A stretch of DNA of 64,000 nucleotides from Bolinopsis microptera (lineage: Eukaryota; Ctenophora; Tentaculata; Lobata; Bolinopsidae): contig NC_087083.1 in the NCBI RefSeq assembly GCF_026151205.1, positions 3,114,536 to 3,178,535 on the forward strand. Reading direction: 5' to 3'. Below the pieces are notes generated by a model that searched no databases, was not told the DNA's origin, and was given only the letters and a program-made list of their open reading frames with translations. Positions 35,859-46,067 of this stretch are shown one piece after another. Both the position numbers and the translations under genes were made by a program. Positions within the stretch are counted from its first letter, which is position 1. Each line of letters starts with the position of its first letter.

Positions 35859-35986
35859 CTGTGTCAGTAGTTGATAATTATTCGTTGAATAAAGGCATAA
35901 CACTATAGAATTTTTGTAACAATAATATGTTATTATAAAAATACAATTTCATAGAAAATTCACAAATATGATTGTAAATACTCAAC

Positions 35987-36109
35987 CTGAGCAGTTTGTT
36001 TGATCTGACCCATCGTTACATTTTGTATCTCCAGAACATACAAAGGAGGCGTGGAAACATTGCTCACCGTCCGCGCACTTCTCCATGCCATTTCCTTGGC
36101 ATTCTCTCT
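35987..36109 (-). CDS. LDLa exon 4 of locus 1
   Basis: Acceptor actcacacag, donor tcag/gttgag, phase 1-1. ECQGNGMEKCADGEQC then VCSGDTKCNDGSDQTNC. Six cysteines, but the last calcium ligand is Gln instead of Glu. Almost identical to exon 5 (38510-38635); the Penelope-like copy 2 lies between them. Confidence 0.82.
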
Positions 36110-36440
36110 CTGTGTGAGTAGTTGATAATTATTCGTTGAATAAAGGCATAACACTATAGAATTTTTGTAACAATAATAAGTTATAATAAAAATACAATTT
36201 GGTAATCTTGTTTTGCTCTTATGAGTGGGTCAATCATTTATTTTAAATTGTAGTTGACGAAATGAGAGTCTCCACTCAGTGTGTTAAAACATAATTCTTT
36301 GTCAACGTTTCGGCTACATGCCTTTGTCATAAACAGGACGTACTGAAAACTTACATAGCTGCAAAAATACAATGTTAAAATAATCTATTAATACTACGAA
36401 ATATAACAACAACAAATAACATTTTAAAACACAACAACGA

Positions 36441-37240
36441 TCACATTTCTGGGTTTTCACGTTTTATTAGAACCGACTGCCACAATTGACGGTCCACATA
36501 GTCTTTACATCTTTTTCGAACTATAAACCGAAACGGTATGTTTGGCATTGAAATGTCTGCATGCTCCTCTAGGTAGTGCTTCCCCATGGCCGTAGATTTG
36601 TTGCCATCCCTTACTGATTTGTAGTGTTCCCAGGCTCTACTTCTTTTAAACCTACCAGTTTCCCCAATGTAGGACTTATTATATATTTGGCATATTAATT
36701 GGTAGCAAATGTTTTTGATCATGCAGGATTTATCGCACTGATAGCATTTGCTGTCACTTTGTTTATTGCATTTTGTTTGCTGTAGGCTAGATCTTGTTAA
36801 AGCTTCCATGAGACGTTGTCCTGATGTGAATGTTACCCTGGTGGAATCCAAGAGGTTTTGATTTCTTAGGGTATAGTAGACTTTTCGACACGTCTGTTCA
36901 TTTATATAAGGTAATGACTAATGATAAGTAAGCTATTTTTGAGTTCTTTTTAGGCGCATTTTGTTTTTCCAGTGTATTCTGTGTTTCTCGAATAAGTTTC
37001 TTGACAATATTAGGAGGGAAACTATTCTTCTTTAGCATATCTGCTATTCTGTTGATACTGAGATCTTGTAGTTCAGGTGTGGAGCTGTTATTGATAGCCC
37101 TTCTGATCTCATTTTTGGCTGAGTTCAGAATCGTTCTACGAGGGTGAGCAGAGGCATAATTTAGGAATATGTCCTGGCTGGTTGGTTTAACAAATTATAA
37201 GGAAAAATCTAACCTCTTGTCCACTGTATTCATAAAGATG
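36441..37240 (-). pseudogene. Penelope-like GIY-YIG region, inverted and frameshifted
   Basis: Codes on the minus strand for the same thumb-to-nuclease segment as 37404-38150. It includes YQLICQIYNKSYIGETGR, where a Cys of the knuckle is Tyr, and RAWEH. A 7-nt insertion near 36912 (taatgactaatga) breaks the frame, and the C-terminal end is cut at 36441. Confidence 0.85.
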
Positions 37241-37253
37241 TTCAGGTCCAAAA

Positions 37254-38228
37254 ATGCAACACAAGGGAGATGAAGACACAGTACTATTGCTGTTTAACTA
37301 CATTAACTCGTTGAACAGGGATATACAGTTCACATATGAGTGCTCCAAAGATTGTGTTGCATTTTTGGACCTGAACATCTTTATGAATACAGTGGACAAG
37401 AGGTTAGATTTTTCCTTATTTGTTAAACCAACCAGCCAGGACATATTCCTAAATTATGCCTCTGCTCACCCTCGTAGAACGATTCTGAACTCAGCCAAAA
37501 ATGAGATCAGAAGGGCTATCAATAACAGCTCCACACCTGAACTACAAGATCTCAGTATCAACAGAATAGCAGATATGCTAAAGAAGAATAGTTTCCCTCC
37601 TAATATTGTCAAGAAACTTATTCGAGAAACACAGAATACACTGGAAAAACAAAATGCGCCTAAAAAGAACTCAAAAATAGCTTACTTATCATTACCTTAT
37701 ATAAATGAACAGACGTGTCGAAAAGTCTACTATACCCTAAGAAATCAAAACCTCTTGGATTCCACCAGGGTAACATTCACATCAGGACAACGTCTCATGG
37801 AAGCTTTAACAAGATCTAGCCTACAGCAAACAAAATGCAATAAACAAAGTGACAGCAAATGCTATCAGTGCGATAAATCCTGCATGATCAAAAACATTTG
37901 CTACCAATTAATATGCCAAATATGTAATAAGTCCTACATTGGGGAAACTGGTAGGTTTAAAAGAAGTAGAGCCTGGGAACACTACAAATCAGTAAGGGAT
38001 GGCAACAAATCTACGGCCATGGGGAAGCACTACCTAGAGGATTATGCAGACATTTCAATGCCAAACATACCGTTTCGGTTTATAGTTCGAAAAAGATGTA
38101 AAGACTATGTGGACCGTCAATTGTGGCAGTCGGTTCTAATAAAACGTGAAAACCCAGAAATAAATACTCAATTGTCTGAGCCCGTAAATGAAGGTGATTG
38201 GATAAAATATACTTGGAAGTTAATGTAA
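37254..38228 (+). CDS. Penelope-like protein, RT thumb plus GIY-YIG endonuclease (5'-truncated)
   Basis: 324 codons from a Met that falls by chance in the end of the inverted arm. Residues 10-75 match the end of a Penelope-type RT (FNYINSL, FLDLNIF, VKPTSQD, SAHPRRT). 100-195 is a linker. 203-243 holds a CxxC-type knuckle (CYQCDKSC) followed by YQLICQICNKSYIGETGR and RAWEH. 270-300 holds the end of the nuclease with LIKREN. The catalytic residues of the GIY-YIG fold are visible. The RT active site is missing, so this copy cannot move alone. Stop at 38226-38228, then the pseudo-LTR. Confidence 0.9.
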   Translation: MQHKGDEDTVLLLFNYINSLNRDIQFTYECSKDCVAFLDLNIFMNTVDKRLDFSLFVKPTSQDIFLNYASAHPRRTILNSAKNEIRRAINNSSTPELQDLSINRIADMLKKNSFPPNIVKKLIRETQNTLEKQNAPKKNSKIAYLSLPYINEQTCRKVYYTLRNQNLLDSTRVTFTSGQRLMEALTRSSLQQTKCNKQSDSKCYQCDKSCMIKNICYQLICQICNKSYIGETGRFKRSRAWEHYKSVRDGNKSTAMGKHYLEDYADISMPNIPFRFIVRKRCKDYVDRQLWQSVLIKRENPEINTQLSEPVNEGDWIKYTWKLM

Positions 38229-38509
38229 TATTGAACTTATAAACCTAGAAAAATTTGTGATCGTTGTTGTGTTTTAAAATGTTATTTGTTGTTGTTATAT
38301 TTCGTAGTATTAATAGATTATTTTAACATTGTATTTTTGCAGCTATGTAAGTTTTCAGTACGTCCTGTTTATGACAAAGGCATGTAGCCGAAACGTCGAC
38401 AAAGAATTATGTTTTAACACACTGAGTGGAGACTCTCATTTCGTCAACTACAATCTTAAAAAAATACAATTTCATAGAAAATTCACAAATATGATTGTAA
38501 ATACTCAAC

Positions 38510-38635
38510 CTGATCAGCAGTCTGTTTGAGCTGACCCATCGTTACATTGCGTATCTCCAGAACATACAAAGGAGGCGTGGAAACATTGCTCACCGTCCGC
38601 GCACTTCTCCATGTCATTTCCTTGGCATTCTCTCT
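38510..38635 (-). pseudogene. LDLa exon 5 of locus 1 with in-frame TGA
   Basis: Same structure as exon 4, with six cysteines, but an extra tga codon follows the last Cys codon (gac tgc tga tca g) and the calcium Asp of DGSD is Ala. Splice sites are intact. Since both borders are phase 1, skipping it would keep the frame. Confidence 0.8.
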
Positions 38636-38763
38636 CTGTGTCAGTAGTTGATAATTATTTGTTGAATAAAGGCATAACACTATAGAATTTTTGTAACAAT
38701 AATAAGTTATTATAAAAATACAATTTGATAGAAAATTCACAAATATGATTGTAGATACTCAAC

Positions 38764-38883
38764 CTGAGCAGTCTGTTTGATCTGACCTATCGTTACAGCG
38801 CGTAAATCCAGTACATACCCAGGAAGGGTGGAAACATTGCTCACCGTCCGAGCACTTCTCACTATCTTCATGGCATTCTCTTT
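38764..38883 (-). CDS. LDLa exon 6 of locus 1
   Basis: Acceptor ctcacacag, donor tcag/gttgag, phase 1-1. ECHEDSEKCSDGEQC and WVCTGFTRCNDRSDQTDC. Six cysteines; the Gly of DGSD is Arg and the Glu is Gln, so calcium binding may be weak. Confidence 0.8.
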
Positions 38884-39139
38884 CTGTGTGAGTAGTTGAT
38901 AATTATTTGTTGAATAAAGGCATAACACTATAGAATTAGAATTTTTGTAACAATAATAAGTTATTATTATAAGTATCATATAATATCTTTATCATACAAA
39001 CCATACTTCATAAAATGCTAAGTTCTCATGTACATGTTCATGAGTCGCTTTAGATGGCTTAAACTGAATCTTTGGATTTTGAGTTCTTTTTGGCTATAAA
39101 TGATAAAGCGATGTATAAATTTTTAGTTATTATTATTAT

Positions 39140-39372
39140 AAAGGGTCTCAATAAGAGGTCTCGACTGCCTAGGCGTCAAACCTTGGCAGTCGGTAGTTTT
39201 CCTCTGGCCCGGGATCAGCTGACCCTAGGGACCAGAGGGTAAAGGTGTAGAGACTATGTGTATCTACAAATCTTTCGAGGTTGTTTTTACAAGAGACAGG
39301 GCTTGCTACGCAAGAGAAGAAAACCGGGAGAAACAATCACAAATTATACAAATAAATTATTATTATTATTAT
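39140..39372 (+). repeat. Short G+C-richer insert ending in (ATT)n, probably a LINE 3' end
   Basis: A segment of different composition (ggcccgggatcagctgaccc and others) ends tacaaataaa then (tta)n at 39357-39377. That is the usual look of a 5'-truncated LINE 3' UTR with its microsatellite tail. No protein remnant is visible. Confidence 0.45.
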
Positions 39373-39433
39373 TATTTTTATTCAAAAATACAACTTGATA
39401 GAAAATTCACAAATATGATTGTAGATACTCAAC

Positions 39434-39556
39434 CTGAGCAGTCTGTTTGATCTGACCCATCGTAACATTGTGTAAATCCAGTACATACCCAGCCAGCATC
39501 TATACATTGCTCACCGTCCGCGCACTTCTCCATTTGATTTCCTTGGCATTCTCTCT
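39434..39556 (-). CDS. LDLa exon 7 of locus 1
   Basis: Acceptor ctgacacag, donor tcag/gttgag, phase 1-1. ECQGNQMEKCADGEQC and GWVCTGFTQCYDGSDQTDC. Six cysteines, Gln at the last calcium position. The intron upstream of it (minus strand) was invaded by repeat X and LINE-B. Confidence 0.83.
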
Positions 39557-39699
39557 CTGTGTCAGTAGTTGATAATTATTCGTTGAATAAAGACATAACA
39601 CTATAGAATTTTTGTAACAATAATAAGTTATTATAAAAATAAAACTTGATAGAAAATCACAATGCTGGCAAGCATGACCGTGCCTCTTATATTAACAAT

Positions 39700-39830
39700 A
39701 CTATTTACCCCCTTTACTATTTACCCCCTTTACTATTTACCCCTTTTACTATTTAACCCCTTTACTATTTACCCCCTTCACTATTTACCCCCTTGACTTT
39801 TATACCCCCTTTACTATTATAATACCCCTT
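39700..39830 (+). repeat. Tandem 16-17 bp pyrimidine-rich repeats in X
   Basis: About seven units of actatttacccccttt with small changes. Confidence 0.9.
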
Positions 39831-40346
39831 TATTGTTTTTCAGGCATTAAGACTCATCGAAAGTAGTTCAGCAGGTATATTTATGTTCAAAACATTCTAA
39901 TTTAATGTTAAATATGACAGGAATAAGAAATAGTTATGTGAAGGTTTTTAAGAAATTTGCGCAAAATACGCGCCAGCATGTTGTACGAAATTCGGTAAAA
40001 AACCCAAAATCGCCATATTCAGGTGCCTTAAAAACCGTGTTAAAATTGTGTTAGAGATCTGAAAATTTGCAGGGCGTCTAGACGTTGACCAAATCGACTG
40101 CAAAAAATGTTTCAAGTTTCAGGAGCATCGGGAAATGGGTTTTCTAGAACCCCTGTTTTACGACAGATTGTCGGGACATATACAGATATACAGATATACA
40201 TATATATTCAGGGATAGACGCTTTGCCAGTAAATTATAGGCTATATTCAGGTGTCAGTAGATTCAGAAGCTTTAAAGATACAGCCATCTCGGACCACAGG
40301 TCTTGAAGATAATTGTTTAGAATTTAGTTTACATTATATTAAAAAG

Positions 40347-43300
40347 CCCAAAATCAAGATGGGATCAACACTGTGTGCTGTGCTATTTGTTTTCGCTGTT
40401 TGTTCTTGGAATGTTAGGGGCTTGGGTAGTCCAGACACTGCGGTTAATGATAAAACTCGGTCTGAACGACTTTTGAAGAGGGAGTTACTGGGTAATGACT
40501 GCAAAAGGTACGGTATGGACATTGTGGGACTACAAGAAACTAAGTGCACTAATCAGGTTGATATCATACTTCACAACAACTACAGACTGTTAATTTTTGA
40601 TCAGAAAGAACAATGTCATGGGGGTATTGGATTTGTTATTAGCCCTAAACTGCAACCTTTCATCACAACTTTCAAACAGATCTCTGATAGAGTTGGGTAT
40701 ATTGATTTTTGTTTTACTCTCAAGGGTGGTAGTAATAAGAATTTCAGAATCATCAACAGTTATGGTCTCACATCTCTTCGTGCTCAACAACACCCTGACA
40801 AACTGTCTCAGTTCTATAGAGATTTACACAATGTATCCTCTACTCCATCAAAATGGGAAATGTTCCACTGCGGAGATTTCAACTCAAAGCTGGGTAAACG
40901 AACTAGGGTTGATGAACAATTAGGTCTGGAAGGTTTGATAGGTAGACATGGTATTGGGACTAGAAATGAAAATGGGGAGCATTTGCTTGAATTTATGGTT
41001 AAAGAAGACCTAACAGCATGCAATACTTTGTTTGATCATCCAAGTAGGCACAAACTAACTTGGACTGGTGAACACAGGACTAAGAGAAATACTCCTATAT
41101 ACGCTCAACTTGACTATGTGCTTTGCAGGAGGAGGTCTACGGTTTTAATAAAGGACAGCAGATCATACGGAGGCGCTGAGTTACGATCTGATCACAAACC
41201 TGTTGTAACTCGATTAACGCTGAAAAATCATGTTCTCATTCACAAAACCAAAAAATCAGATAGCACTCAGTTTGACTGTTCAACTCTCTACAGTGATAAA
41301 GAACTCAGACAGAAATATCAAAGTGCGATTGCTGAAAGATTATCGGGTAAAACTTATCCAGATGACCCAAATGAGAAAATGAATGAACTTTTTAGTGACA
41401 TACGTGCGTGTGCTGAAGAAACTATACCACTGAAAGGGAAATCCTCTAAACAAAATTTCTCCAGTGATCTAACAGTAGCTTCATTAGTTGCTAAAAAGCG
41501 TGATCAGACTCTGAAGATCAAATCAGCCCCAAATGGTAGTGATGTTAGTGGAGATAGGAGAGAAGTTAGAAAGATTCAGAATAGCATTTCTAAGAGACTT
41601 GTGCAAATAAATAACATGAAGGCTGACGCTCTAGCGGAAGAAATAAATAACACTGACGATGCTAGAAAGATGTTTGAAGCTTCAAGATCTTTAGCTGGAA
41701 TAAGAAAGTCGGGTAACATAGTGGTCAATGATATCAACAACAACCCTATTGGTACTGATTTAGGGAAAGCAAACACAGCGAAATCTTTCTTCGAAAAACA
41801 ACTAACAGAAGGAGTTGAAGCTGGCCTGCAACCTTTTACCTGCGATCCAAAACCACTTGATAACCCCATCACACCAGTTGAAGTTAAACTTGCTGCAAGT
41901 AAACTCAAATCAAACCGTGCCAGTGGTCCAGATAATCTCCAGAATGAGCTGATAAAGTACGCCCATCCAATCACTTTTGAGAAGTATGCTGAGGCAATTA
42001 ACGAGTCATTTAGTGGGAACAAATACATAAGTTCGAAAGGACAAGGTATTGTGACTCCTCTACAGAAGCCCGGTAAACCTAAGGGTCCCCTCACAAGCCT
42101 TAGACCACTTACACTGTTAAACGGATCGAGGAAGATGCTCACTCAAATTGCCTTAAAACGGGTTGAGAGTAGAATTGACAACTACACCATGCCATGGCAG
42201 AGTGCTTACAAGAGAGGTAGGAGCTGCTCTGACATTGTGTGGGCTCAGAGAATGCTCATATCTGTTGTAATGAGGAAGAAATGGACATTTAGCAAAATGG
42301 GTATTGATATGAGTAGAGCTTTTGATACCGTGAAAAGGGACACTATCATCAATGTTTTGAAAGATGCTGGTTGTTCGGAGGACGACATTCGTTTAGTTCA
42401 ATACCTTCTATCGAATACTCTCCTTAGAGTTCGTGTTAACTCCTCACTGTCGGAAGAGTTTGAAAGTTTACTCGGAGCCTTTCAAGGTGACAGTTTATCT
42501 GGAAAGCTATTCACACTTATTCTTGCAGCAGCCTTACACCACCTCAGAGCTGTATCTGGGAGACCAAACCCACCAGTATCAGAACTAGGTTTTCCAACTG
42601 AGTGGGAATATTCAGACGATTGTGACTTTGCTGACGAGGACATCGAGAAACTGAGAATTTTCCTTCCTACAGTGAAGGAGATTCTCAAAGACTGGAACCT
42701 CCAAGTAAATGAAAGTAAAACTGAATTCAGTACCTTCTACCTAGCGACAAAATCTGATAAAGATACAAACGGTCAGCCATTAGCTAATAACGAACCATGG
42801 AGAAGTAACAAGTCACTAGGTTCCTTACTGTGTACTGAGAAGGACATTCAAAGAAGAAGAATCCTAGCTGAGATTGCTTTTAAGAACTTTGAAAAAGTTT
42901 GGCTGTCTGGTAAGAAAATATCCCTTGAAAGAAAGCTGAGGTTATACGATGCTCAAGTTGTATCTGTATTGATTTACAACTCAAATAGTTGGAGTCCTAA
43001 GAAAGCAACCATGGAGAAAATGGACACACTCCATCGTAGACACCTCAGGTCCATTTTAAACATCAAATGGCCTAAAGGTATGATAAGCAACAAAGCATTG
43101 TATGAAAGGTGCAAAGTTGAAAAGTTATCCAAGCGTATTGAACACCAGCGGTGGAAAATGTTTGGACACATTCTCAGGAGTATGGAGAACACCCCAGCCC
43201 AAACGGCTCTCTCATTTGCTATTGAATCAGATAATTTATTCATTGGAAGATTGGGGAGACCTAGAATGAACTTGTTATCGGTTTTAAGAAGTGATTTAAA

Positions 43301-43470
43301 TAGTAGAAGTTTGCAAATGGACAACTTGTATGAATTGAACGAAATTAAAGATATAGCTGCATGCAACAGATGTTGGGAAAATCTTTTTCAAGGGTACAGT
43401 TTACCGCATTAAGGTATTTTTAAGAATCATTTTTGTCGGTAAGATCCTGTTTTATAATAATAATAATAAT
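40347..43470 (+). mobile_element. LINE-B: RTE-like non-LTR retrotransposon, 11-bp target duplication
   Basis: atattaaaaag occurs at 40336-40346 and 43471-43481. Between them lie a 12-nt leader, one long ORF and a short 3' UTR ending in (TAA)n. The X copy at 57421-59325 is continuous across this point (tttacattgtgtaaaaaaat), so it shows the empty site. The intact frame implies recent insertion. Confidence 0.9.
40359..43412 (+). CDS. LINE-B endonuclease/reverse transcriptase
   Basis: 1017 residues from the ATG 12 nt inside the element. An upstream in-frame ATG at 40251 lies in repeat X and is ignored. A short hydrophobic start is followed by the APE endonuclease: CSWNVRG (15-20), LQET (58-61), NSYGLTS (133-139), CGDFN (171-175), AQLDYVLC (249-256) and RSDHKP (276-281). 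RT: RASGPDNLQNELIKYA, GIDMSRAFD, GAFQGDSLSGKLF (706-718) and the catalytic EYSDDCDF with S in place of A (Y751-D754). The C-terminal end holds RRHLRSIL, HQRWKMFGHILR and GRLGRPRM, as in RTE-related proteins. It carries no separate ORF1. The clade is inferred from gross similarity. Confidence 0.92.
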   Translation: MGSTLCAVLFVFAVCSWNVRGLGSPDTAVNDKTRSERLLKRELLGNDCKRYGMDIVGLQETKCTNQVDIILHNNYRLLIFDQKEQCHGGIGFVISPKLQPFITTFKQISDRVGYIDFCFTLKGGSNKNFRIINSYGLTSLRAQQHPDKLSQFYRDLHNVSSTPSKWEMFHCGDFNSKLGKRTRVDEQLGLEGLIGRHGIGTRNENGEHLLEFMVKEDLTACNTLFDHPSRHKLTWTGEHRTKRNTPIYAQLDYVLCRRRSTVLIKDSRSYGGAELRSDHKPVVTRLTLKNHVLIHKTKKSDSTQFDCSTLYSDKELRQKYQSAIAERLSGKTYPDDPNEKMNELFSDIRACAEETIPLKGKSSKQNFSSDLTVASLVAKKRDQTLKIKSAPNGSDVSGDRREVRKIQNSISKRLVQINNMKADALAEEINNTDDARKMFEASRSLAGIRKSGNIVVNDINNNPIGTDLGKANTAKSFFEKQLTEGVEAGLQPFTCDPKPLDNPITPVEVKLAASKLKSNRASGPDNLQNELIKYAHPITFEKYAEAINESFSGNKYISSKGQGIVTPLQKPGKPKGPLTSLRPLTLLNGSRKMLTQIALKRVESRIDNYTMPWQSAYKRGRSCSDIVWAQRMLISVVMRKKWTFSKMGIDMSRAFDTVKRDTIINVLKDAGCSEDDIRLVQYLLSNTLLRVRVNSSLSEEFESLLGAFQGDSLSGKLFTLILAAALHHLRAVSGRPNPPVSELGFPTEWEYSDDCDFADEDIEKLRIFLPTVKEILKDWNLQVNESKTEFSTFYLATKSDKDTNGQPLANNEPWRSNKSLGSLLCTEKDIQRRRILAEIAFKNFEKVWLSGKKISLERKLRLYDAQVVSVLIYNSNSWSPKKATMEKMDTLHRRHLRSILNIKWPKGMISNKALYERCKVEKLSKRIEHQRWKMFGHILRSMENTPAQTALSFAIESDNLFIGRLGRPRMNLLSVLRSDLNSRSLQMDNLYELNEIKDIAACNRCWENLFQGYSLPH

Positions 43471-44363
43471 ATATTAAAAAGTAATTTAACGTCATCATTA
43501 CCACTTGATGACGTCATCAAGTTAACCATTTAAAAAACCTGTTTTTTTACAAAGTAATCACTTTTAAAATCGATTTTACGCCATTAAAGAGTAATTTTAT
43601 TCAAAATTTGAGGGCACATTAAAGTTAGATAATTGTTTAAGCATTCTGAAAATCTACCGGAAAGTTTCCCTACCTTGCTCCTTCATAAAGATATTTGCCA
43701 TTGAAGTTAGTGCTTTTTTGAAGAATTATTTTATAAAAACTTCAATTTTGCGATTTAGTATTCTCTGGTGTTGGGCTATCCCTTGGGTTTTGGAGCTCAG
43801 TTCTGCTTTTTACAGGTATAAATTGTGCATTAGGCTAGGTTTGAAGTTAAAAATCGAAAAGATGCACACGTGGGGACACGCCCAAATTGATTAAAAATTA
43901 CTAAAATCACTAAAAATTGCTGTTTTTACCATTTTCTGTAAACTTTGGTGTGCCGTGGTGATTACAGTTCTTCTTGAAATACTTTGAAACTTTGCATGCT
44001 TATCAAACTATATATAAAACACCAACACGCAAAAACTTACGGCGATTCAATATTGGATGCGCACGCAACGTCCGCTCATAGTTTGCACGTGCGAAAGGTG
44101 ATAATTTTGCTCATTCGTGATTTCGAACAAATTCTGCTTTACCACGACAGTTCAATGTCATTATATATAAATTTAATGCCAACTTGAATGAGTATAAAGT
44201 GGCAAATTCAGTCAGTGATCGACCGATATGCTTACCCAAACACAAGGAAATGTTTTCAAAGGAAAAATTTCGAAATCGTTGAAACTTCCTCCTTATTAAT
44301 GAAGATATCAGTTTATATTTCGACTTTATAAAGTACCCTGACATTAATAAAAAAGAGATGATA

Positions 44364-44879
44364 TTTGACGAAAACCCATAATCATGGGTAGAGTGGACCG
44401 CTGCCAGTGTCTCTCTTTCCCAAACAAAAGGAAATGATATTAATTTGATTGACCGTTTTCAAATGCAAAATGATACCGAGAATGAAATCGGTCGCTCGCT
44501 TTTCCCATTCATTTACAATTACAAATGTAATAGATTAAGAAGAACTACCATACCCGAAGACAGCTGTACTTGGCAATAAAGATTCAATAAACTTCAGCTA
44601 ATTCACTAACTACCACCCTTATCCCGAAATACTAGGTATCGACCCGAACGCAACCCAAAGAGATTATTACAGCATACAGTGATCGATGTAATTTATCGAA
44701 ACCTATTACAATTCGTATAACTATAAGCCGTGAATGAATGGGAAAAGCGAGCGACCGATTTCATTCTCGGTATCATTTTGCATTTGAAAACGGTCAATCA
44801 AATTAATATCATTTCCTTTTGTTTGGGAAAGAGAGACACTGGCAGCGGTCCACTCTACCCATGATTATGGGTTTTGGTC
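44364..44879. repeat. Palindromic end of repeat X, about 145-bp inverted arms
   Basis: cccataatcatgggtagagt at 44374 is matched by its reverse complement near 44870. The arms contain gaaatcggtcgctcgctttt and tctctctttcccaaacaaaa. The loop (44510-44735) is unique. The same unit is at 57421-57946, in opposite orientation. Confidence 0.88.
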
Positions 44880-44910
44880 AAATTCACAAATATGATTGTA
44901 GATACTCAAC

Positions 44911-45036
44911 CTGAGCAGTCTGTTTGATCTGACCCATCGTAACATTTTGTAACTCCAGAACATACAAAGCGCTCATCAATACACTTCTCACCGTCCGAGC
45001 ACTTCCACTATCCTTCTTCGCATGCAGTTCCGATAT
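44911..45036 (-). pseudogene. LDLa exon 8 of locus 1 with in-frame TAG
   Basis: Acceptor cccacag, donor tcag/gttgag, phase 1-1. The module has six cysteines, but the aromatic codon between the first two (tat in exon 2) is tag here (gaa gga tag tgg aag tgc). An LDLa exon with a premature stop; exon skipping would restore the frame. Confidence 0.8.
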
Positions 45037-45073
45037 CTGTGGGAATAGTTGATAATTATTCATTGAAAGGTAT

Positions 45074-45500
45074 CACAGTACTGGCAAGCACGACGGACGA
45101 CCGTCAGCCAATATACCCCTTTTACTATTATACCCACGTACGTACATGACTATTTTTTCGTTCACTTAGACTCATCAGATGTCATTCAGCAGGTTTATGG
45201 TGTAGTTTTAGTTCAAAATACTCTAATTCAATCTTAAAGATGACAATAAATATAATAAAGAATAGCTATATAATTTGGCAAAACCCCAAATGCCAAAATT
45301 GCCATATCCAGGGGCATTAATACATTTGAGTTGGTTCGTTATAATTTTAATGTTTTACAATTTCATAATCGATATCGTTTTGCATTTGAGGACGGTATAA
45401 TTATTCAATTTGATATCATTTCGTTTTGTTTGGGAAGGGAGACACTGGCAACAGTCCACTCTACCCAATAGTATTAATGGGTTTTTGGTAAAATTATTAA
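45074..45500 (+). repeat. Repeat X copy 3, internally deleted
   Basis: Starts cacagtactggcaagcacga and keeps accccttttactatta and agactcatcagatgtcattc (both from the X 5' part). It then jumps to the palindromic end (gtttgggaagggagacactg, cagtccactctacccaat) and ends near gggtttttggtaaaa. More diverged than copies 1 and 2. Confidence 0.75.
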
Positions 45501-45526
45501 TATGAATATGGTAAGATGGTATATAC

Positions 45527-45631
45527 CTTGATATCGCTTTACAGCAGCAGGAGGTGGAGGCTTACTCTTAGGAACGCGCTGTGGAAGCCGCCGTTCAAGT
45601 CCATTTTTGTTGCGTAAAGTAAAACCTGGAT
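45527..45631 (-). CDS. Spacer exon (basic/Pro-rich), receptor locus 1
   Basis: Acceptor atttttcag, donor caag/gtatat, phase 1-1, 34 codons starting PGFTLRNKNG and containing KSKPPPPAAVKRYQ. It follows the PAN module and precedes LDLa exon 8. Confidence 0.6.
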
Positions 45632-46067
45632 CTGAAAAATAAATATGATTTTAAAAGTAGTTAAGTTATAAAAGTAATAAATCCAGAAAACTTTAATTAT
45701 GGAATTAAGAATATACGTCTGCACGGCGCATGGTAACAAAAGTAATTTTGATATTTTGTACCATATATCCTAGAAACCCTACCACCTACGAACTGAGAGT
45801 TTTATTAGTTAAAGTGGTAATTTCTTCACAGCGAGTTTAAATTCCCGCGCGTCAAAGTACTGACTCATTGCACGCGTGATACATATAAATAATTCCTGTC
45901 CACTAATTGGTTGAAATAAACAGTGCAGCGTCATAGATTTTTGGAACTTTCCAAAGTTAAATTTCTGCGAAATTGTAATCGGCAGAAATTTATTATCCCT
46001 ATATTGTTTTCTTATATCATATATGTTAGAGCAGAGCAAGTTTATTTATTATTAAATATTTCATTAC

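Larger units (their letters stand above)
36201..38459. mobile_element. Penelope-like element copy 2, head-to-head pair, 13-bp target duplication
   Basis: aaaaatacaattt flanks it at 36188-36200 and 38460-38472. The left arm (36201 to about 37262) is an inverted, frameshifted copy of the C-terminal coding part; the right arm (about 37350-38459) is in plus orientation. Unique spacer of about 90 bp lies between them. Such partial inverted head-to-head insertions are well known for Penelope-like elements. Confidence 0.88.
39658..44879 (+). mobile_element. Repeat family X, copy 1 (interrupted by LINE-B)
   Basis: Starts cacaatgctggcaagca and ends atgggttttggtc; the flanks share aaat (39654-39657, 44880-44883) within LDLa intron sequence. 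Without LINE-B it is about 2.1 kb: a 5' part with pyrimidine-rich repeats, a middle part (43482-44363) and a 516-bp palindromic end (44364-44879). Copies 2 (57421-59325, inverted) and 3 (45074-45500, deleted) have the same order. No coding frame of its own. Class unknown. Confidence 0.7.

Noticed and set aside
40251-40358. 36-codon N-terminal extension of LINE-B
   Set aside because: It lies in repeat X, outside the target duplication at 40336-40346, so it is chance readthrough and not part of the element.
41576-42142. 188-codon minus-strand frame inside LINE-B
   Set aside because: Antisense shadow of the RT coding strand without its own signal.
44364-44879. Independent MITE adjacent to repeat X
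   Set aside because: The palindrome adjoins X at the same point in all three copies, including the deleted one, so it is better taken as the end of X.
46042-46067. Stop codon ending the PAN second exon
   Set aside because: As a gene end it is unlikely: a donor at the same place in both paralogues (before gtaatg) gives the family phase, and spacer exons follow.
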